A DNA stretch of 64,000 bases from Bartonella alsatica (GTDB taxonomy: Bacteria > Pseudomonadota > Alphaproteobacteria > Rhizobiales > Rhizobiaceae): the NCBI RefSeq assembly GCF_013388295.1, contig NZ_CP058235.1:310001-374000 (forward strand), given 5' to 3'. Positions 33,418 through 42,622 of the stretch are shown here, piece after piece. Each line of letters starts with the position of its first letter. The stretch's first letter is position 1. Below the pieces are notes generated by a model. That model was not told the origin of the DNA and made no database searches. It saw only the letters and a list, made by a program, of their open reading frames with translations. Made by a program: the position numbers and the translations under genes.

Positions 33418-33792
33418 TTAAAAATAAGTATCAGTAACAGAAGGATGAGAAATTGCTTTTGATAGAACCATAGCAACGGTTTTACCTAATTTCTGAGCTT
33501 CCTCATTGTTCTGACCATTTGCAAAAGCAACAGCAATCATATCGCAACGTACTTGCTCAATCAATTGTTTCTGTTGCTCGGGTTTCAGCTTAGAAAGATT
33601 CTTTATAATATCTGGAAAAAATACTGCCAATCTCTCTAGAAGTATCTCCTGTGTAATATTAATCTTAGGAGAAGAAAAAGAGCGATCAAATAACTGATAA
33701 ACCGAAGCATTTCGAGAAGCAAAAAAGCTGGCAAAAAAAACGAAAAACACAAAAAAAATGAGAAGAATACGATGCCCAAAAAAACTTATCAT
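33418..33792 (-). CDS. Small membrane-anchored or secreted protein of unknown function
   Basis: I do not recognise this family. The 124-residue product opens with a strongly hydrophobic Phe-rich segment (residues 8-25) that is either a signal peptide or one membrane anchor. The rest is polar and helical, with a charged stretch ITQEILLERLAVFF and the segment KLKPEQQKQLIEQVRCDMIAVA, here split by description, then an Asn/Gln-rich patch. A single Cys lies in the tail. Start ATG 33792 follows AGGCGAG; longer in-frame starts up to 33825 lack a ribosome site. It stands alone in a gene-poor region. Real gene status is likely but not certain. Confidence 0.6.
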   Translation of the reverse strand: MISFFGHRILLIFFVFFVFFASFFASRNASVYQLFDRSFSSPKINITQEILLERLAVFFPDIIKNLSKLKPEQQKQLIEQVRCDMIAVAFANGQNNEEAQKLGKTVAMVLSKAISHPSVTDTYF

Positions 33793-33993
33793 CTCTCGCC
33801 TAAAACTCATAAATACACAAAACAAATTGCCGCTGCTTAATTTTCTGAACTTTCAATAAAAAACAATTCCCTAATCATTGAAAATACTATAAACGGCACC
33901 ACCATAAAACAACTTGTAATAGCCTCTCCTTACGCACTATACACCTAAACCTTTATAAAAATTCCATCACACTTTAACACAAACTCTAGAAAA

Positions 33994-34021
33994 GCCTGGC
34001 TGAGGATTTGCCCAGCCAGGC
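33994..34021 (-). terminator. GC-rich 9-bp hairpin, terminator-like on the reverse strand
   Basis: GCCTGGCTG (33994-34002) and CAGCCAGGC (34013-34021) are perfect inverted arms around a 10-base loop. On the reverse strand the stem is followed by UUUUCU, so it resembles an intrinsic terminator, yet no gene ends here on that strand. The GC content contrasts sharply with the surroundings. Confidence 0.5.
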
Positions 34022-34044
34022 CAGACAATCTAAGGGATCCACGC

Positions 34045-34055
34045 GGGGGGGGGGG
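34045..34055. repeat. Homopolymer of 11 G
   Basis: Eleven consecutive G (C on the other strand) lie between ACGC and AGGCTCCC in an otherwise AT-rich region. Such tracts are prone to slippage. It overlaps only weak open frames, so any effect of length change would more likely be on a transcript or spacing than on a protein. Confidence 0.85.
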
Positions 34056-36089
34056 AGGCTCCCTGATCGTCTTCTCGCATCAATCACAAGATGCAATTTC
34101 TTTGCTATGGTAAAATATTTTAAACAACAAGAATTCTTATCATATTCTATGCAAAAAAACATAAAAAAAACTATAAATCGTTTAAAAATGGAAAAATTTA
34201 GGCAAAAAATGTTCATATTGATCCAATTTGAGGCAATTTTATTTCAGTGGAGAATCACTAAGAATCTAAGATCGTCGTAACTTTCATAATAATTCTTCAG
34301 AAATCTTAGTGACCATAACATTTTAAAGCACAAGCGATTTGCATGAATTCTATTTATTAAAATGCAAACTAGCAAATACTTGTTTAAAAATATCCCTGAC
34401 CGCAACAATCAAAACATAAATCTTTTAGCCTTTTAAGATTAGATAAAAAATTAAAACTCCATGCATCATTATATCAAATCACTCATTACCACTATCTTAG
34501 ATAATTAAAGGTCATTTTATAACCAACAACAAATTCCAACGAATTATCATAAAGTACTGTAATTAATAAAAATATTTTCTCCTTTTCAAGACTAGACTTA
34601 ATCTTTCTTGCGAAATGATACTAATAGCCATTTTTATAACATAAAACGGCCTTATTATATTTTTTATGCAATTATGCATCTTATGAAAAATTGTACACTA
34701 AGTACTGTCCATTCATATGATTTCTCAGAAAGATATCTCAGCTTTCTTCTAATCTATTTCTCCACATCAGCCGTGAAAAATAAAACACAAGATCTATAAC
34801 CATCGTCTTTATACTTAGTGAAGCTATAAGCCAGAAACATTATTACTTAACAGCTCTCAATGGTTACAACTGCTCTTTTACATATAAACAACTCTTAAAA
34901 AAGCATATTTACTTCTTTCCTAAAAAGTTTTTCTCTATATATAGAGTTTTCTTGTGACACATAAACAAACGTTTTTTTTAATCTAAAACAGAAAGTTTGA
35001 GTTGAAAAACAATAAATTATCTTTGTATATTAATGTATTAATCAATAAAATAAATTCTGTACAACACGCATTAAATGACTGTCCTAAGAGCCTCATCTCT
35101 ATGAAAAATTATACAGCTTACAGATTGAACTATTAAAGCTTCCAGTAAAGCTTATTCAAAAATGGTAACTTTTTAAAGACTTACTAAAATTTCATCTTTG
35201 CTTCTTTTATTTAAGATTTGAGAAAAGCGCTTTTTATAACGTGAACTGAAATATATAATAACCGTAATACCTGCCACTACGCCGCATTTCGTAAAAAAAC
35301 TCTCTCTTCATTTTTTAAAGCTGTTTTTTAACATTCACAAAATGCGCCACATCATGCACTATCTTTGGCAAAGTTGAAATAATAGTTATCACAATGTCTT
35401 TACCCAAAAACAATTGTCACAACTTAAAATAACACTCCCCCTCTTTCTGATAACATGTAACCAATCCTACCTCATACAATAAATGTAAATGCCATGAAAC
35501 ACACACACGATTGCGATCGATCAAGAATAAAAATAAAATAGAGGATTATTAAATCTTCATGACACAACAGCGCCCAGAATACGCAAATGATTTACTTTCG
35601 CCATCGTTTTCAACAGCCCACTCATTGCATCCAAACTTACGTTTTTTTCATCAATATTCCTTAACACAAATAAAAATTTATTCTAACTAATAAAAAATCA
35701 CACAGAAGACACAGAGTTGCATTACTACTATTCGTCTTGTTTCTTGATAAGATAAAAAACGAACAATTATTTAAAAAACAATGTTTTCTCTTCCCACCAT
35801 TCCCCTTCAGATGATAGAGACGAGACTTACTACTGCAATCATAAAACTGCTTATAAAAACTTACAACGCGCCATTGTAACTTAATGAGCAAGTAGAGGTT
35901 TAGCTATCAACATATCAAGTATAATAACACATTTCGTAAAGGATATAATTAGGTTCTAGGCTCTATTTCTATCTTAGGTGCAATAAACAAAAACCTTATA
36001 TTATAGTGCCCGCCCTCTATTTTGAAAAACCAAAGACAATACTAGCTATTATCACCATTCTCTCAATTAAACTTAAAAAACAATAATTT

Positions 36090-37739
36090 CTAGCGTGTGA
36101 GCGGCTTATAGTTGACACGCTTAAGATTGAGAGACTCTGCACCAAGACGAGAAACCTTATCAGCCTCATATTCGGCAAAGTTACCTTCAAACCATTCTAC
36201 ATGGCCATCACCTTCAAAAGCCAAAATATGCGTTGCTAACCGATCAAGAAACATACGATCGTGTGATATAATAACGGCACAACCAGCAAAATTTTCTAAT
36301 GCTTCTTCCAACGCACCTAATGTTTCAGTATCAAGGTCATTTGTCGGTTCGTCAAGAAGAAGAATATTGCCTCCCTCCTTTAAAAGTTTAGCCAAATGTA
36401 CGCGATTGCGCTGCCCTCCTGATAAATTTGCAACCTTCTGCTGTTGATCTGCACCCTTGAAATTAAATGCACCGCAATAAGCACGACTATTCATCTCATA
36501 TTTACCCAACTTAATAATGTCATTTCCACCAGAAATTTCCTCCCAAACTGTTTTATCGCCCGCCAATGAATCACGACTCTGATCAACGTAACTCATCCGA
36601 GCTGTTTCACCGATACGTATTTGACCTGAATCTGGCTTCTCCTGCCCTATCAACATTTTAAACAAAGTAGACTTTCCCATACCATTGGCGCCAATAACTC
36701 CAACAATACCACCAGCAGGAAGCTTGAAAGAAAGAGAATCAATCAATACATGCTCGCCATATGCCTTAGAAAGATTATCAACTTCAATAACAACTTGTCC
36801 CAATCTTTCACCAATCGGTATAATGATTTGTGCTTCTCCAGGACGGCGTTCACATGCGCAGCGAACTAACTCATCATAAGCTTTAATCCGAGCTTTTGAC
36901 TTTGCTTGCCGCCCTTTTGGACTAGAAGCTATCCATTCTTTCTCACGTAACAAAGCACGCTGGCGAGAAACCTCTTCACGTCCTTCCTGAGCCAAACGTT
37001 TGGCTTTCGCCTCCAAATAGGCAGAATAGTTTCCCTCATAAGGGATACCTTTACCGCGATCTAATTCTAAAATCCAACCTGTTACATTATCGAGAAAATA
37101 ACGATCATGCGTAACCAAAAGCACCGCGCCGGGATATTCACGTAGATGTTTTTCAAGCCAAGCCGTAGTTTCCGCATCCAAATGGTTTGTTGGTTCATCC
37201 AAAAGTAATAAATCAGGTTTTGACAAAAGTAATTTACAAAGTGCAACACGCCGCTTCTCACCTCCTGAAAGCTTTATCACACTTTCATTGGCTGGCGGAC
37301 AACCAAGAGCAACCATAGCCATGTCTACTTGACTTTCTAAATCCCAAAGGTTCTGACTATCAATAATATCTTGAAGTCGTGCACTTTCATCAGCTGTTTC
37401 CTCGCTATAATTCATCATCAACGTGTTATAACGCTCAACAATTGCCTGTTTATCCGCAACACCTTCCATCACATTGCCACGCACATCTTTGCTTGTATCA
37501 AGAAGAGGCTCTTGCGGCAAATAACCACAACGTGCTCCTTCAGAAAGCCATGCCTCTCCCGTATATTCCTTATCTAGTCCAGCCATAATACGTAAAATAG
37601 TTGATTTACCAGCACCATTTGGTCCTAAAATACCGATTTTAGCATCTGGATAAAAAGACAAATGAATATTGTCTAAAATTTTTTTATTGCCGTAAGTCTT
37701 GTTAAGTCCAGCCATATGATAAATAAATTGACGTGCCAT
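36090..37739 (-). CDS. ettA: ABC-F protein EttA (energy-dependent translational throttle)
   Basis: Soluble twin-ATPase that binds the ribosomal E site and gates the first elongation steps according to ATP level. Two ABC domains are present: Walker A GPNGAGKST with signature LSGGEKRRV and Walker B LLLLDEPTNHLD; then GANGMGKST, LSGGQRNRV and ILLLDEPTNDLD. The interdomain linker between them carries the charged helices typical of ABC-F. ATG 37739 (MARQFIYHM) is chosen since AAAGGG precedes it; the ATG seven codons earlier is poorer. Length 549 residues, close to E. coli EttA. It has no transmembrane parts, so it is not a transporter. Confidence 0.94.
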   Translation of the reverse strand: MARQFIYHMAGLNKTYGNKKILDNIHLSFYPDAKIGILGPNGAGKSTILRIMAGLDKEYTGEAWLSEGARCGYLPQEPLLDTSKDVRGNVMEGVADKQAIVERYNTLMMNYSEETADESARLQDIIDSQNLWDLESQVDMAMVALGCPPANESVIKLSGGEKRRVALCKLLLSKPDLLLLDEPTNHLDAETTAWLEKHLREYPGAVLLVTHDRYFLDNVTGWILELDRGKGIPYEGNYSAYLEAKAKRLAQEGREEVSRQRALLREKEWIASSPKGRQAKSKARIKAYDELVRCACERRPGEAQIIIPIGERLGQVVIEVDNLSKAYGEHVLIDSLSFKLPAGGIVGVIGANGMGKSTLFKMLIGQEKPDSGQIRIGETARMSYVDQSRDSLAGDKTVWEEISGGNDIIKLGKYEMNSRAYCGAFNFKGADQQQKVANLSGGQRNRVHLAKLLKEGGNILLLDEPTNDLDTETLGALEEALENFAGCAVIISHDRMFLDRLATHILAFEGDGHVEWFEGNFAEYEADKVSRLGAESLNLKRVNYKPLTR

Positions 37740-37819
37740 AAATTTCCCTTTATATTTCATTACTTGAAGTGTGTTATTTTGTGCAGTATTTAAAGGTTAG
37801 GATTTTGAAAGAAATTCTT

Positions 37820-37877
37820 CAGCTTTTCTCTAAGCTGCGCGGCAGAAAGCGCAAATGCTATATTAAAAGCTTTCTGC
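37820..37877. repeat. Two tandem stem-loops upstream of ettA and of the unknown ORF
   Basis: CAGCTT/AAGCTG (37820-37825 and 37832-37837, 6-base loop) is followed by GCAGAAAGC/GCTTTCTGC (37842-37850 and 37869-37877, 18-base spacer). Both are exact. They lie in the 188-base divergent gap between ettA and the ORF at 37928, so they could act in either leader or as protein-binding sites. Confidence 0.5.
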
Positions 37878-37927
37878 TTTATATTGATATATTTTTTCTA
37901 ATCTCACAAGCCCCACTACGGTTCTGA

Positions 37928-38464
37928 ATGCAAAAAAATGCCCCTTCAAAGAGCAAAAAGCAAATCTTTTTAGCTGTACCTGAGACTTGCTATCAGACAT
38001 CTTCTCTCTCTTCTATACCGCATACAACATTGTGTTCTTATCGTATTAAGCCAATTTATCAATGTAATATGATACTACCCAAAAAACCAATTCTCTATGC
38101 CCCGTCTTTTTTTGCTTTATGGGCTTTACATCATGCGGTAAAAAAACCCTTCCTTTTTTCATCAATTTTGTGTCATGGAAAACAATGGACTTCACCCCTC
38201 GCATTGTTGTGGCTCAAACTGTATTTACAAAACGACCGCCGTCTTATGGGCTCTGACGTACCAAGCTTGATGATCATGAAAGTTTTACGCCAACATGTAG
38301 CAATAAGTGACTACAGTGCTCTCCCCATTGGTACATGGTTGCATTTCGTGAAAAACTACAAAACAAATCGTAAAAACTTATCCCTCCCACTTTTTTGGCT
38401 TGATAATTACAAAAATAAGATCAATTTCCGCGAAATTATTTCAAAACTTCAAGATGAAATATAG
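37928..38464 (+). CDS. Unknown protein, 178 residues
   Basis: I do not recognise this protein. It is basic, with a moderately hydrophobic centre (APSFFALWALHHAV and SPLALLWLKLYL) but no clear membrane segment or signal peptide, and four Cys. No catalytic motif is evident. The ATG has only a weak ribosome site. It lies 49 bases upstream of pncA in the same direction, so it could be co-transcribed, which would be the only hint of function. The frame is long enough for this AT-rich sequence to be a real gene, perhaps fast-evolving, but a decayed gene is possible. Confidence 0.5.
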   Translation: MQKNAPSKSKKQIFLAVPETCYQTSSLSSIPHTTLCSYRIKPIYQCNMILPKKPILYAPSFFALWALHHAVKKPFLFSSILCHGKQWTSPLALLWLKLYLQNDRRLMGSDVPSLMIMKVLRQHVAISDYSALPIGTWLHFVKNYKTNRKNLSLPLFWLDNYKNKINFREIISKLQDEI

Positions 38465-38513
38465 CCTTTTCAAGATAGTATAAAAACTAAGAGTCTTCTA
38501 TAGGAACATATGC

Positions 38514-39122
38514 ATGGAAAAAAAAGCCTTAATCGTCATTGATGTTCAAAATGACTTCTTACCAGGTGGAGCACTTGCAGTGCCACAAAGCGATACCATT
38601 TTACCGGCTATCAATAATTTGATAGACCATTTTGATCATATCATTTTAACCCAAGATTGGCACCCCAGAAAACATTGTAGTTTTGCTTCTTCCTATCCTG
38701 AAAAAACACCTTATGATACAGTTGAACTTGACTATGGCACCCAAGTACTTTGGCCTGATCATTGCATACAAGGAACACACGGAGCAGAATTTCATACTTC
38801 TCTAAAAATTGAGAAGGTGCAACTCATCCTTAAAAAAGGCTATAATCAAAAAATTGATAGCTATTCCATCTTTTTTGAAAATGATCAAAAAACATCAACA
38901 GGCTTACAAGCGTATCTCAAAGAACGTGGTTTTACAAAGCTTTCTATGTGTGGCTTAGCAACCGATTTTTGTGTAGGATTTTCAGCACTTCACGCTGTCC
39001 AATGCGGCTTTAAAGTCAGCATTTTACTAAATGCTTGTGCTGGTATTGATCTAAACGGATCACTTAACACAATGCTTAAAACGATGAACGAATCAGGTAT
39101 AAAGCTCTTAATGACTTCCTAA
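38514..39122 (+). CDS. pncA: Nicotinamidase/pyrazinamidase
   Basis: Hydrolyses nicotinamide to nicotinate for NAD salvage. The cysteine-hydrolase triad can be assigned to D10 (VIDVQNDF), K108 (LKKGYN) and C153 (TDFCVG), and the metal site to D48, H50 and H54 in TQDWHPRKH. Length is 202 residues, as expected. ATG 38514 has AGGAAC eight bases upstream. A cell with this enzyme can recycle host or self nicotinamide; no other NAD genes are nearby. Confidence 0.95.
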   Translation: MEKKALIVIDVQNDFLPGGALAVPQSDTILPAINNLIDHFDHIILTQDWHPRKHCSFASSYPEKTPYDTVELDYGTQVLWPDHCIQGTHGAEFHTSLKIEKVQLILKKGYNQKIDSYSIFFENDQKTSTGLQAYLKERGFTKLSMCGLATDFCVGFSALHAVQCGFKVSILLNACAGIDLNGSLNTMLKTMNESGIKLLMTS

Positions 39123-39365
39123 AACACCTCTTTCATCCTGTTCTTGCAACAAGATAACCCATGAAAACGTATTCGCGTATCTTTTTGAAATGTTTTCTAT
39201 ACACACACCTTACTCTAAAATGAGTAATCTTTTTCATTTATTACGAGAGCAACTTGAAAAGAATAAAGTTTATAGCACACAAAGCTCTCATCCAACTAAA
39301 AAAAGATGAATCCTCTTAGAAATTAACCCCTTGATCTTCTTGTATAACGTATAAAAAATTTTAAT

Positions 39366-40418
39366 TTATTTAGACACAACATGTCTATCCGACTGGTGAC
39401 GTTTAAAACGAAGAGAGGAGCAAAATGCCATTCCTATAATCCCCCCCCCTACAAGTCCTGTTAGCACTTCAGGAACCGATAGAATGGTTTGCAGATACAT
39501 AATTATTGCAAGTACCAAAATCGCGTAAAAAGCACCATGCTCTAAATAACGATAATGCAACAATATCCCTGATTCGACCAATATAATTGTCATAGAACGA
39601 ACGTAAAATGCACCTATCCCAAGACCAATTGCGATTATAAAAAGATTATGTGAGAAAGCAAAAGCCCCAACAACACCATCAAAAGAAAAACTGGCATCTA
39701 AAAATTCTAGATAAAGAAAAGCACCTATCCCCCCTTTGGTAACTGTAGTTAAAGTCGTTTTTGGAGTATCTAAAAGCAAACCAATGGCTTCCACAATTAT
39801 AAACGCCAACAGCCCATAAAGGCTAGCAAATAAAAAAATCATTTTATCTTCTGTTATAATCTGCCCTGAAAAGAATAATATCAAAGTCAAAACAACAGCA
39901 ATATCAATGCCAACAAGCGCCCCAAACTTTTGAGCTGGTTTCTCTATAAAAGTGAGCCAATGCACTTCTTTTGCAGGATCAAAAAAATACCTTAAACCAA
40001 CCATCATGAGGAAAGTTCCTCCAAAAGCTGCAATTCCTACATGAGCATCCATTAAGATTGCGGTATATTGCTGTGGTTCCCATATAGCTAATTTTACCGC
40101 TGCAATTGGACTAATCCCAACAGCAACAGCAACTATCAATAACGGAAAAACAATCCGCATCCCAAATACAGCAATCAAAATACCCCATAGCAGAAAACGA
40201 CGGCGCCATAACGGATCCATCTTTTCAAGAACACGAGCATTGATAATAGAATTATCAAAGGATAAAGAAATTTCTAAAATTCCTAAAACACAGCAAATAA
40301 AAAAATATTTAAGAATGCCTGTAACACTTCTCGTTTCAAACCAACCAATAGCTCCTCCCATAAAGACGCCAACAATTGTGAAAAAAAAAGCCCATCTAAA
40401 ATAGCCCAACAAGGCCAT
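39366..40418 (-). CDS. DUF475 (TerC-related) integral membrane protein
   Basis: Polytopic inner-membrane protein of the TerC superfamily, members of which are linked to metal-ion (often manganese) export or tellurite resistance; the exact substrate here is unknown. About nine hydrophobic segments are seen. Family landmarks are the acidic membrane motifs EISLSFDNSIINA near residue 50 and LEFLDASFSFDGVVGAFA near 230, the two mirrored halves of the fold. Length is 350 residues. It stands alone; the gap upstream (335 bases) also holds the promoter of the divergent regulator gene. Confidence 0.87.
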   Translation of the reverse strand: MALLGYFRWAFFFTIVGVFMGGAIGWFETRSVTGILKYFFICCVLGILEISLSFDNSIINARVLEKMDPLWRRRFLLWGILIAVFGMRIVFPLLIVAVAVGISPIAAVKLAIWEPQQYTAILMDAHVGIAAFGGTFLMMVGLRYFFDPAKEVHWLTFIEKPAQKFGALVGIDIAVVLTLILFFSGQIITEDKMIFLFASLYGLLAFIIVEAIGLLLDTPKTTLTTVTKGGIGAFLYLEFLDASFSFDGVVGAFAFSHNLFIIAIGLGIGAFYVRSMTIILVESGILLHYRYLEHGAFYAILVLAIIMYLQTILSVPEVLTGLVGGGIIGMAFCSSLRFKRHQSDRHVVSK

Positions 40419-40753
40419 GATCTTTCCTCAAAATTTATTTTCTAATATACTGCAGCACAAATCAAAAAATTGCATTTATTAAAATGCGAGAATAGATAGA
40501 ATCCACACGGAGGATTTATCTGGAATTTTCTGCAAAAAAAACAAGAGAAGAACCGATAACTTTATTGTTTTTTATAAGATGAATACTAATCTTAAATAAT
40601 ATGCAATACAACAAATCAAAAATCACTCTCTATCCACTAAAATTAAAAAAAATAAAGCTATAAATATTGACATTACATCATGAGATATTAATACATAGTG
40701 TGCCTTTATCGGTCAAAGTCTATACCATGATGATTTACTGAGGGAGATAATTC
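40419..40753. other. Divergent intergenic region between the DUF475 gene and the XRE regulator
   Basis: AT-rich, 335 bases. It contains the putative promoter for the regulator (listed separately). I see no repeat operator of obvious quality. Confidence 0.5.
40667..40694 (+). promoter_or_regulatory. Sigma-70-like promoter of the XRE regulator
   Basis: TTGACA at 40667-40672 is a consensus -35 box; TAATAC at 40689-40694 follows after 16 bases as a partial -10 box. The start codon lies about 60 bases downstream, leaving a short leader. Confidence 0.45.
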
Positions 40754-41296
40754 GTGGCACGTCCTGAAACTGAATCAAAAACTATATTTGGAAAACGTTT
40801 ACGTTATGTACGCCTTGCTTTAGGGGATCCATCACGTGAAGCACTAGCTAAAAGTTTTAGCATGACAAAAAACTCCATTGCTTTTTATGAGCGTGGGGAA
40901 AGGGAACCCAATCTTAGTGTCTTACAAACATACCGCACATTATACGGAGTCAATATTAATTGGCTCTTAACTGGTCAGGGAAAAATGTTTGACACTGAAT
41001 ATACGAAAGGTGATTTTGACTGGAACTATTTTATAAAAAAAATTGAGAAACTTGAAAAAATTCTTGCTAAAAGTGACCGTAACGAAAAACGAAATCAAGA
41101 AAAAATCGATAATTCTTATCAGAAATTGCAGAAATATTTATCAAAACAAGACCTGTCTAATAATAGTTTTAACTCAAAAGCAGCATCCTCTCTGATCGAT
41201 ATGAAAGCAAAAATGGCCAATTCCTATACTCTTAGCGTGTTCATTGATTTACTCATTCGTGGCGTATCGCAAAAAGAGATTATAGCTAAGCAATAA
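40754..41296 (+). CDS. XRE-family helix-turn-helix regulator
   Basis: DNA-binding regulator resembling phage repressors. The HTH covers about residues 10-70 (FGKRLRYVRLALG, REALAKSFSMTKNSIAFYERGEREP, then YGVNINWLLTGQGKMF), an arrangement common in phage-derived repressors. A charged coiled-coil-like region (about 95-135) and a short C-terminal helix follow, with no peptidase domain, so it is not a LexA-type cleavable repressor. It begins with GTG at 40754 after AGGGAG. It may repress itself. A foreign or prophage origin is inferred from type and neighbours, not shown. Confidence 0.82.
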   Translation: MARPETESKTIFGKRLRYVRLALGDPSREALAKSFSMTKNSIAFYERGEREPNLSVLQTYRTLYGVNINWLLTGQGKMFDTEYTKGDFDWNYFIKKIEKLEKILAKSDRNEKRNQEKIDNSYQKLQKYLSKQDLSNNSFNSKAASSLIDMKAKMANSYTLSVFIDLLIRGVSQKEIIAKQ

Positions 41297-41701
41297 ATAT
41301 CCTTATCACACGAGGTAACAAAACAACTAAACTTTATCAGTACGGAAAGAAGTGTTCTTATTTTTTCCGTGCTGCTAGTCATTAATGTACCATATAAAAT
41401 TTATTTATTAGTAAAACAATTAAAGATATCTATCCAATAATAATGAAAAGAATTTTTTTCTAATTTGGAATCGAATGAAGAGCATAGTTAAATTAAAAAA
41501 AACTAGTTTCATAGTATAAAATACTATTTGTAATTTATTGACAATAATATTTTCTTGTTACAAAATATATTTACCATAGAGATTATTGTTCAAAAAAATG
41601 AAAGGGAATATATTGACTACTTACTATAGAGACTTAGCTTACAGTCATATTAGTTGAGTATTTATCCTGTAAATTATCGGCTACTTTATGAGGTGGAAAG
41701 C
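41297..41701. other. Intergenic region, about 400 bases, with one hairpin
   Basis: AT-rich. The hairpin at 41339-41373 is listed separately; the remainder shows no gene or RNA. Confidence 0.5.
41339..41373 (+). terminator. Stem-loop after the XRE regulator
   Basis: AGUACGGAAAGAA (41339-41351) pairs with UUUUUUCCGUGCU (41361-41373): 13 pairs with two G-U wobbles and a 9-base loop. It starts 43 bases after the stop. The U-run lies inside the stem, not after it, so it may protect or process the RNA end more than terminate transcription. Confidence 0.45.
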
Positions 41702-41881
41702 ATGTTTTTTGAAGTATTTCAAGGAGTTCATAATCAGTGGTATTGGCGTTTAATTTCAGAAGATGAACAAAAAATTGCTTTTTCTAGTAAGGGTTATCCA
41801 ACAAAACAAGACATTTTGATGAATATCGAGCAGATAAAAGAAATTACGCATAAAGCTCTTATTAGAGAATTACAATTTTAA
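41702..41881 (+). CDS. DUF1508 (YegP-like) small protein
   Basis: A 59-residue single DUF1508 domain, recognised from FEVFQGVHNQWYWRLISED and the later SSKGYPTKQDILMNIEQIKE. The family folds as a small beta-alpha unit; a firm biochemical role is not established. The open frame begins at a TTG at 41654, but ATG 41702 has GAGGTGG seven bases upstream and begins right at the domain, so it is the better start. It shares an accessory stretch with the XRE regulator. Confidence 0.8.
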   Translation: MFFEVFQGVHNQWYWRLISEDEQKIAFSSKGYPTKQDILMNIEQIKEITHKALIRELQF

Positions 41882-42375
41882 CATCCTTTACCATTGAGAC
41901 ACAATTTCTTAATTTGAGATTGGAGTTATATCTGGAACTTCACACTACACTTCCATCACAAACAATAATAGAATGATTTCCTCTCAAAGCTAATTAAAAT
42001 AAATTTTTTCTGATCTTGGCTAAACACACAAAAAAATTAAAATTTGTCTTAAATTTGGGTAAAGCATTCATTTGCGAAAAAAGCAGTAATAAACTTATCC
42101 AAGACAGTTTTCTTCTGTCTCATAAAGAGTGTAACATAAAAGAAATTAAAAAGTGAATAAGAACATGTATCAACAAAATGGATACGATGATTTCGTAAAT
42201 AAAAACCTTTTTGATTAAACGCAAGAAAGCGTAGCACTATTCTACACTCAAATGGCAGATAGCCCTCATAATAGACAATCACAATACTGAAAAAAGATTT
42301 AAGATAAACAGAAAAAAATCAAAATAACAAAAGATACAGATCTCAAAGTTTCTCTAACTTCTTTATTTCATCGAA
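41882..42375. other. Intergenic region, about 490 bases, next to a tRNA 3' end
   Basis: Holds no convincing gene; a reverse 77-codon frame (42049-42282) has no recognisable features. It borders the 3' end of the tRNA, a common integration site, but no second copy of the tRNA end was found within the window. Confidence 0.5.
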
Positions 42376-42452
42376 TGGTGGGCCTGGAGGGACTCGAACC
42401 CCCAACCAAGCGGTTATGAGCCGCTGGCTCTAACCAATTGAGCTACAGGCCC
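42376..42452 (-). tRNA. tRNA with CAT anticodon, probably tRNA-Ile2 (lysidine type)
   Basis: A full cloverleaf reads on the reverse strand: acceptor GGGCCTG/CAGGCCC, D-arm with AGCTCAATTGGTTAGAGC, anticodon stem AGCGG/CCGCT around CTCATAA (anticodon CAT), T-arm with GGTTCGAGTCC, and an encoded CCA end. CAT can belong to elongator or initiator Met or to Ile2, whose C34 is changed to lysidine. The closed first acceptor pair excludes the initiator. The anticodon stem and TGGTT variable loop look more like Ile2 than elongator Met, but the identity is not proven. Length is 77 bases. Confidence 0.93.
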
Positions 42453-42622
42453 CACATAGGCTGCTTTTCTCTAAACTAAAACGCCCTATGACACAAGAGC
42501 TGACTTGGATTATAACCCATCTTTTTCTCTTTTCTATCGTTTTTTTTTCTAATGCCCTAATTTCTTTACAAAAACTTTCAAAAATGAGAAAGTAGTAAAT
42601 TGATAAATACAAAGGAATAGAT

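Larger units (their letters stand above)
33793..36089. other. Gene-poor region of about 2.3 kb
   Basis: Between the small unknown gene and ettA no convincing coding region exists. Open frames of 63-90 codons occur but lack ribosome sites and family features. The region holds the GC-rich hairpin and 11-G run at 33994-34063, listed apart. From 34.3 to 36.1 kb it is uniformly AT-rich. It may be remains of lost genes, but no recognisable remnant was read. Confidence 0.6.

Noticed and set aside
33986..34280. Two opposed open frames (reverse 76 codons, forward 90 codons) across the poly-G patch
   Set aside because: They overlap each other, lack ribosome sites and family features, and arise mainly because the GC-rich patch has few stops.
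42049..42282. Reverse 77-codon frame beside the tRNA, considered as an integrase remnant
   Set aside because: No integrase residues or other motif can be seen and there is no start context.
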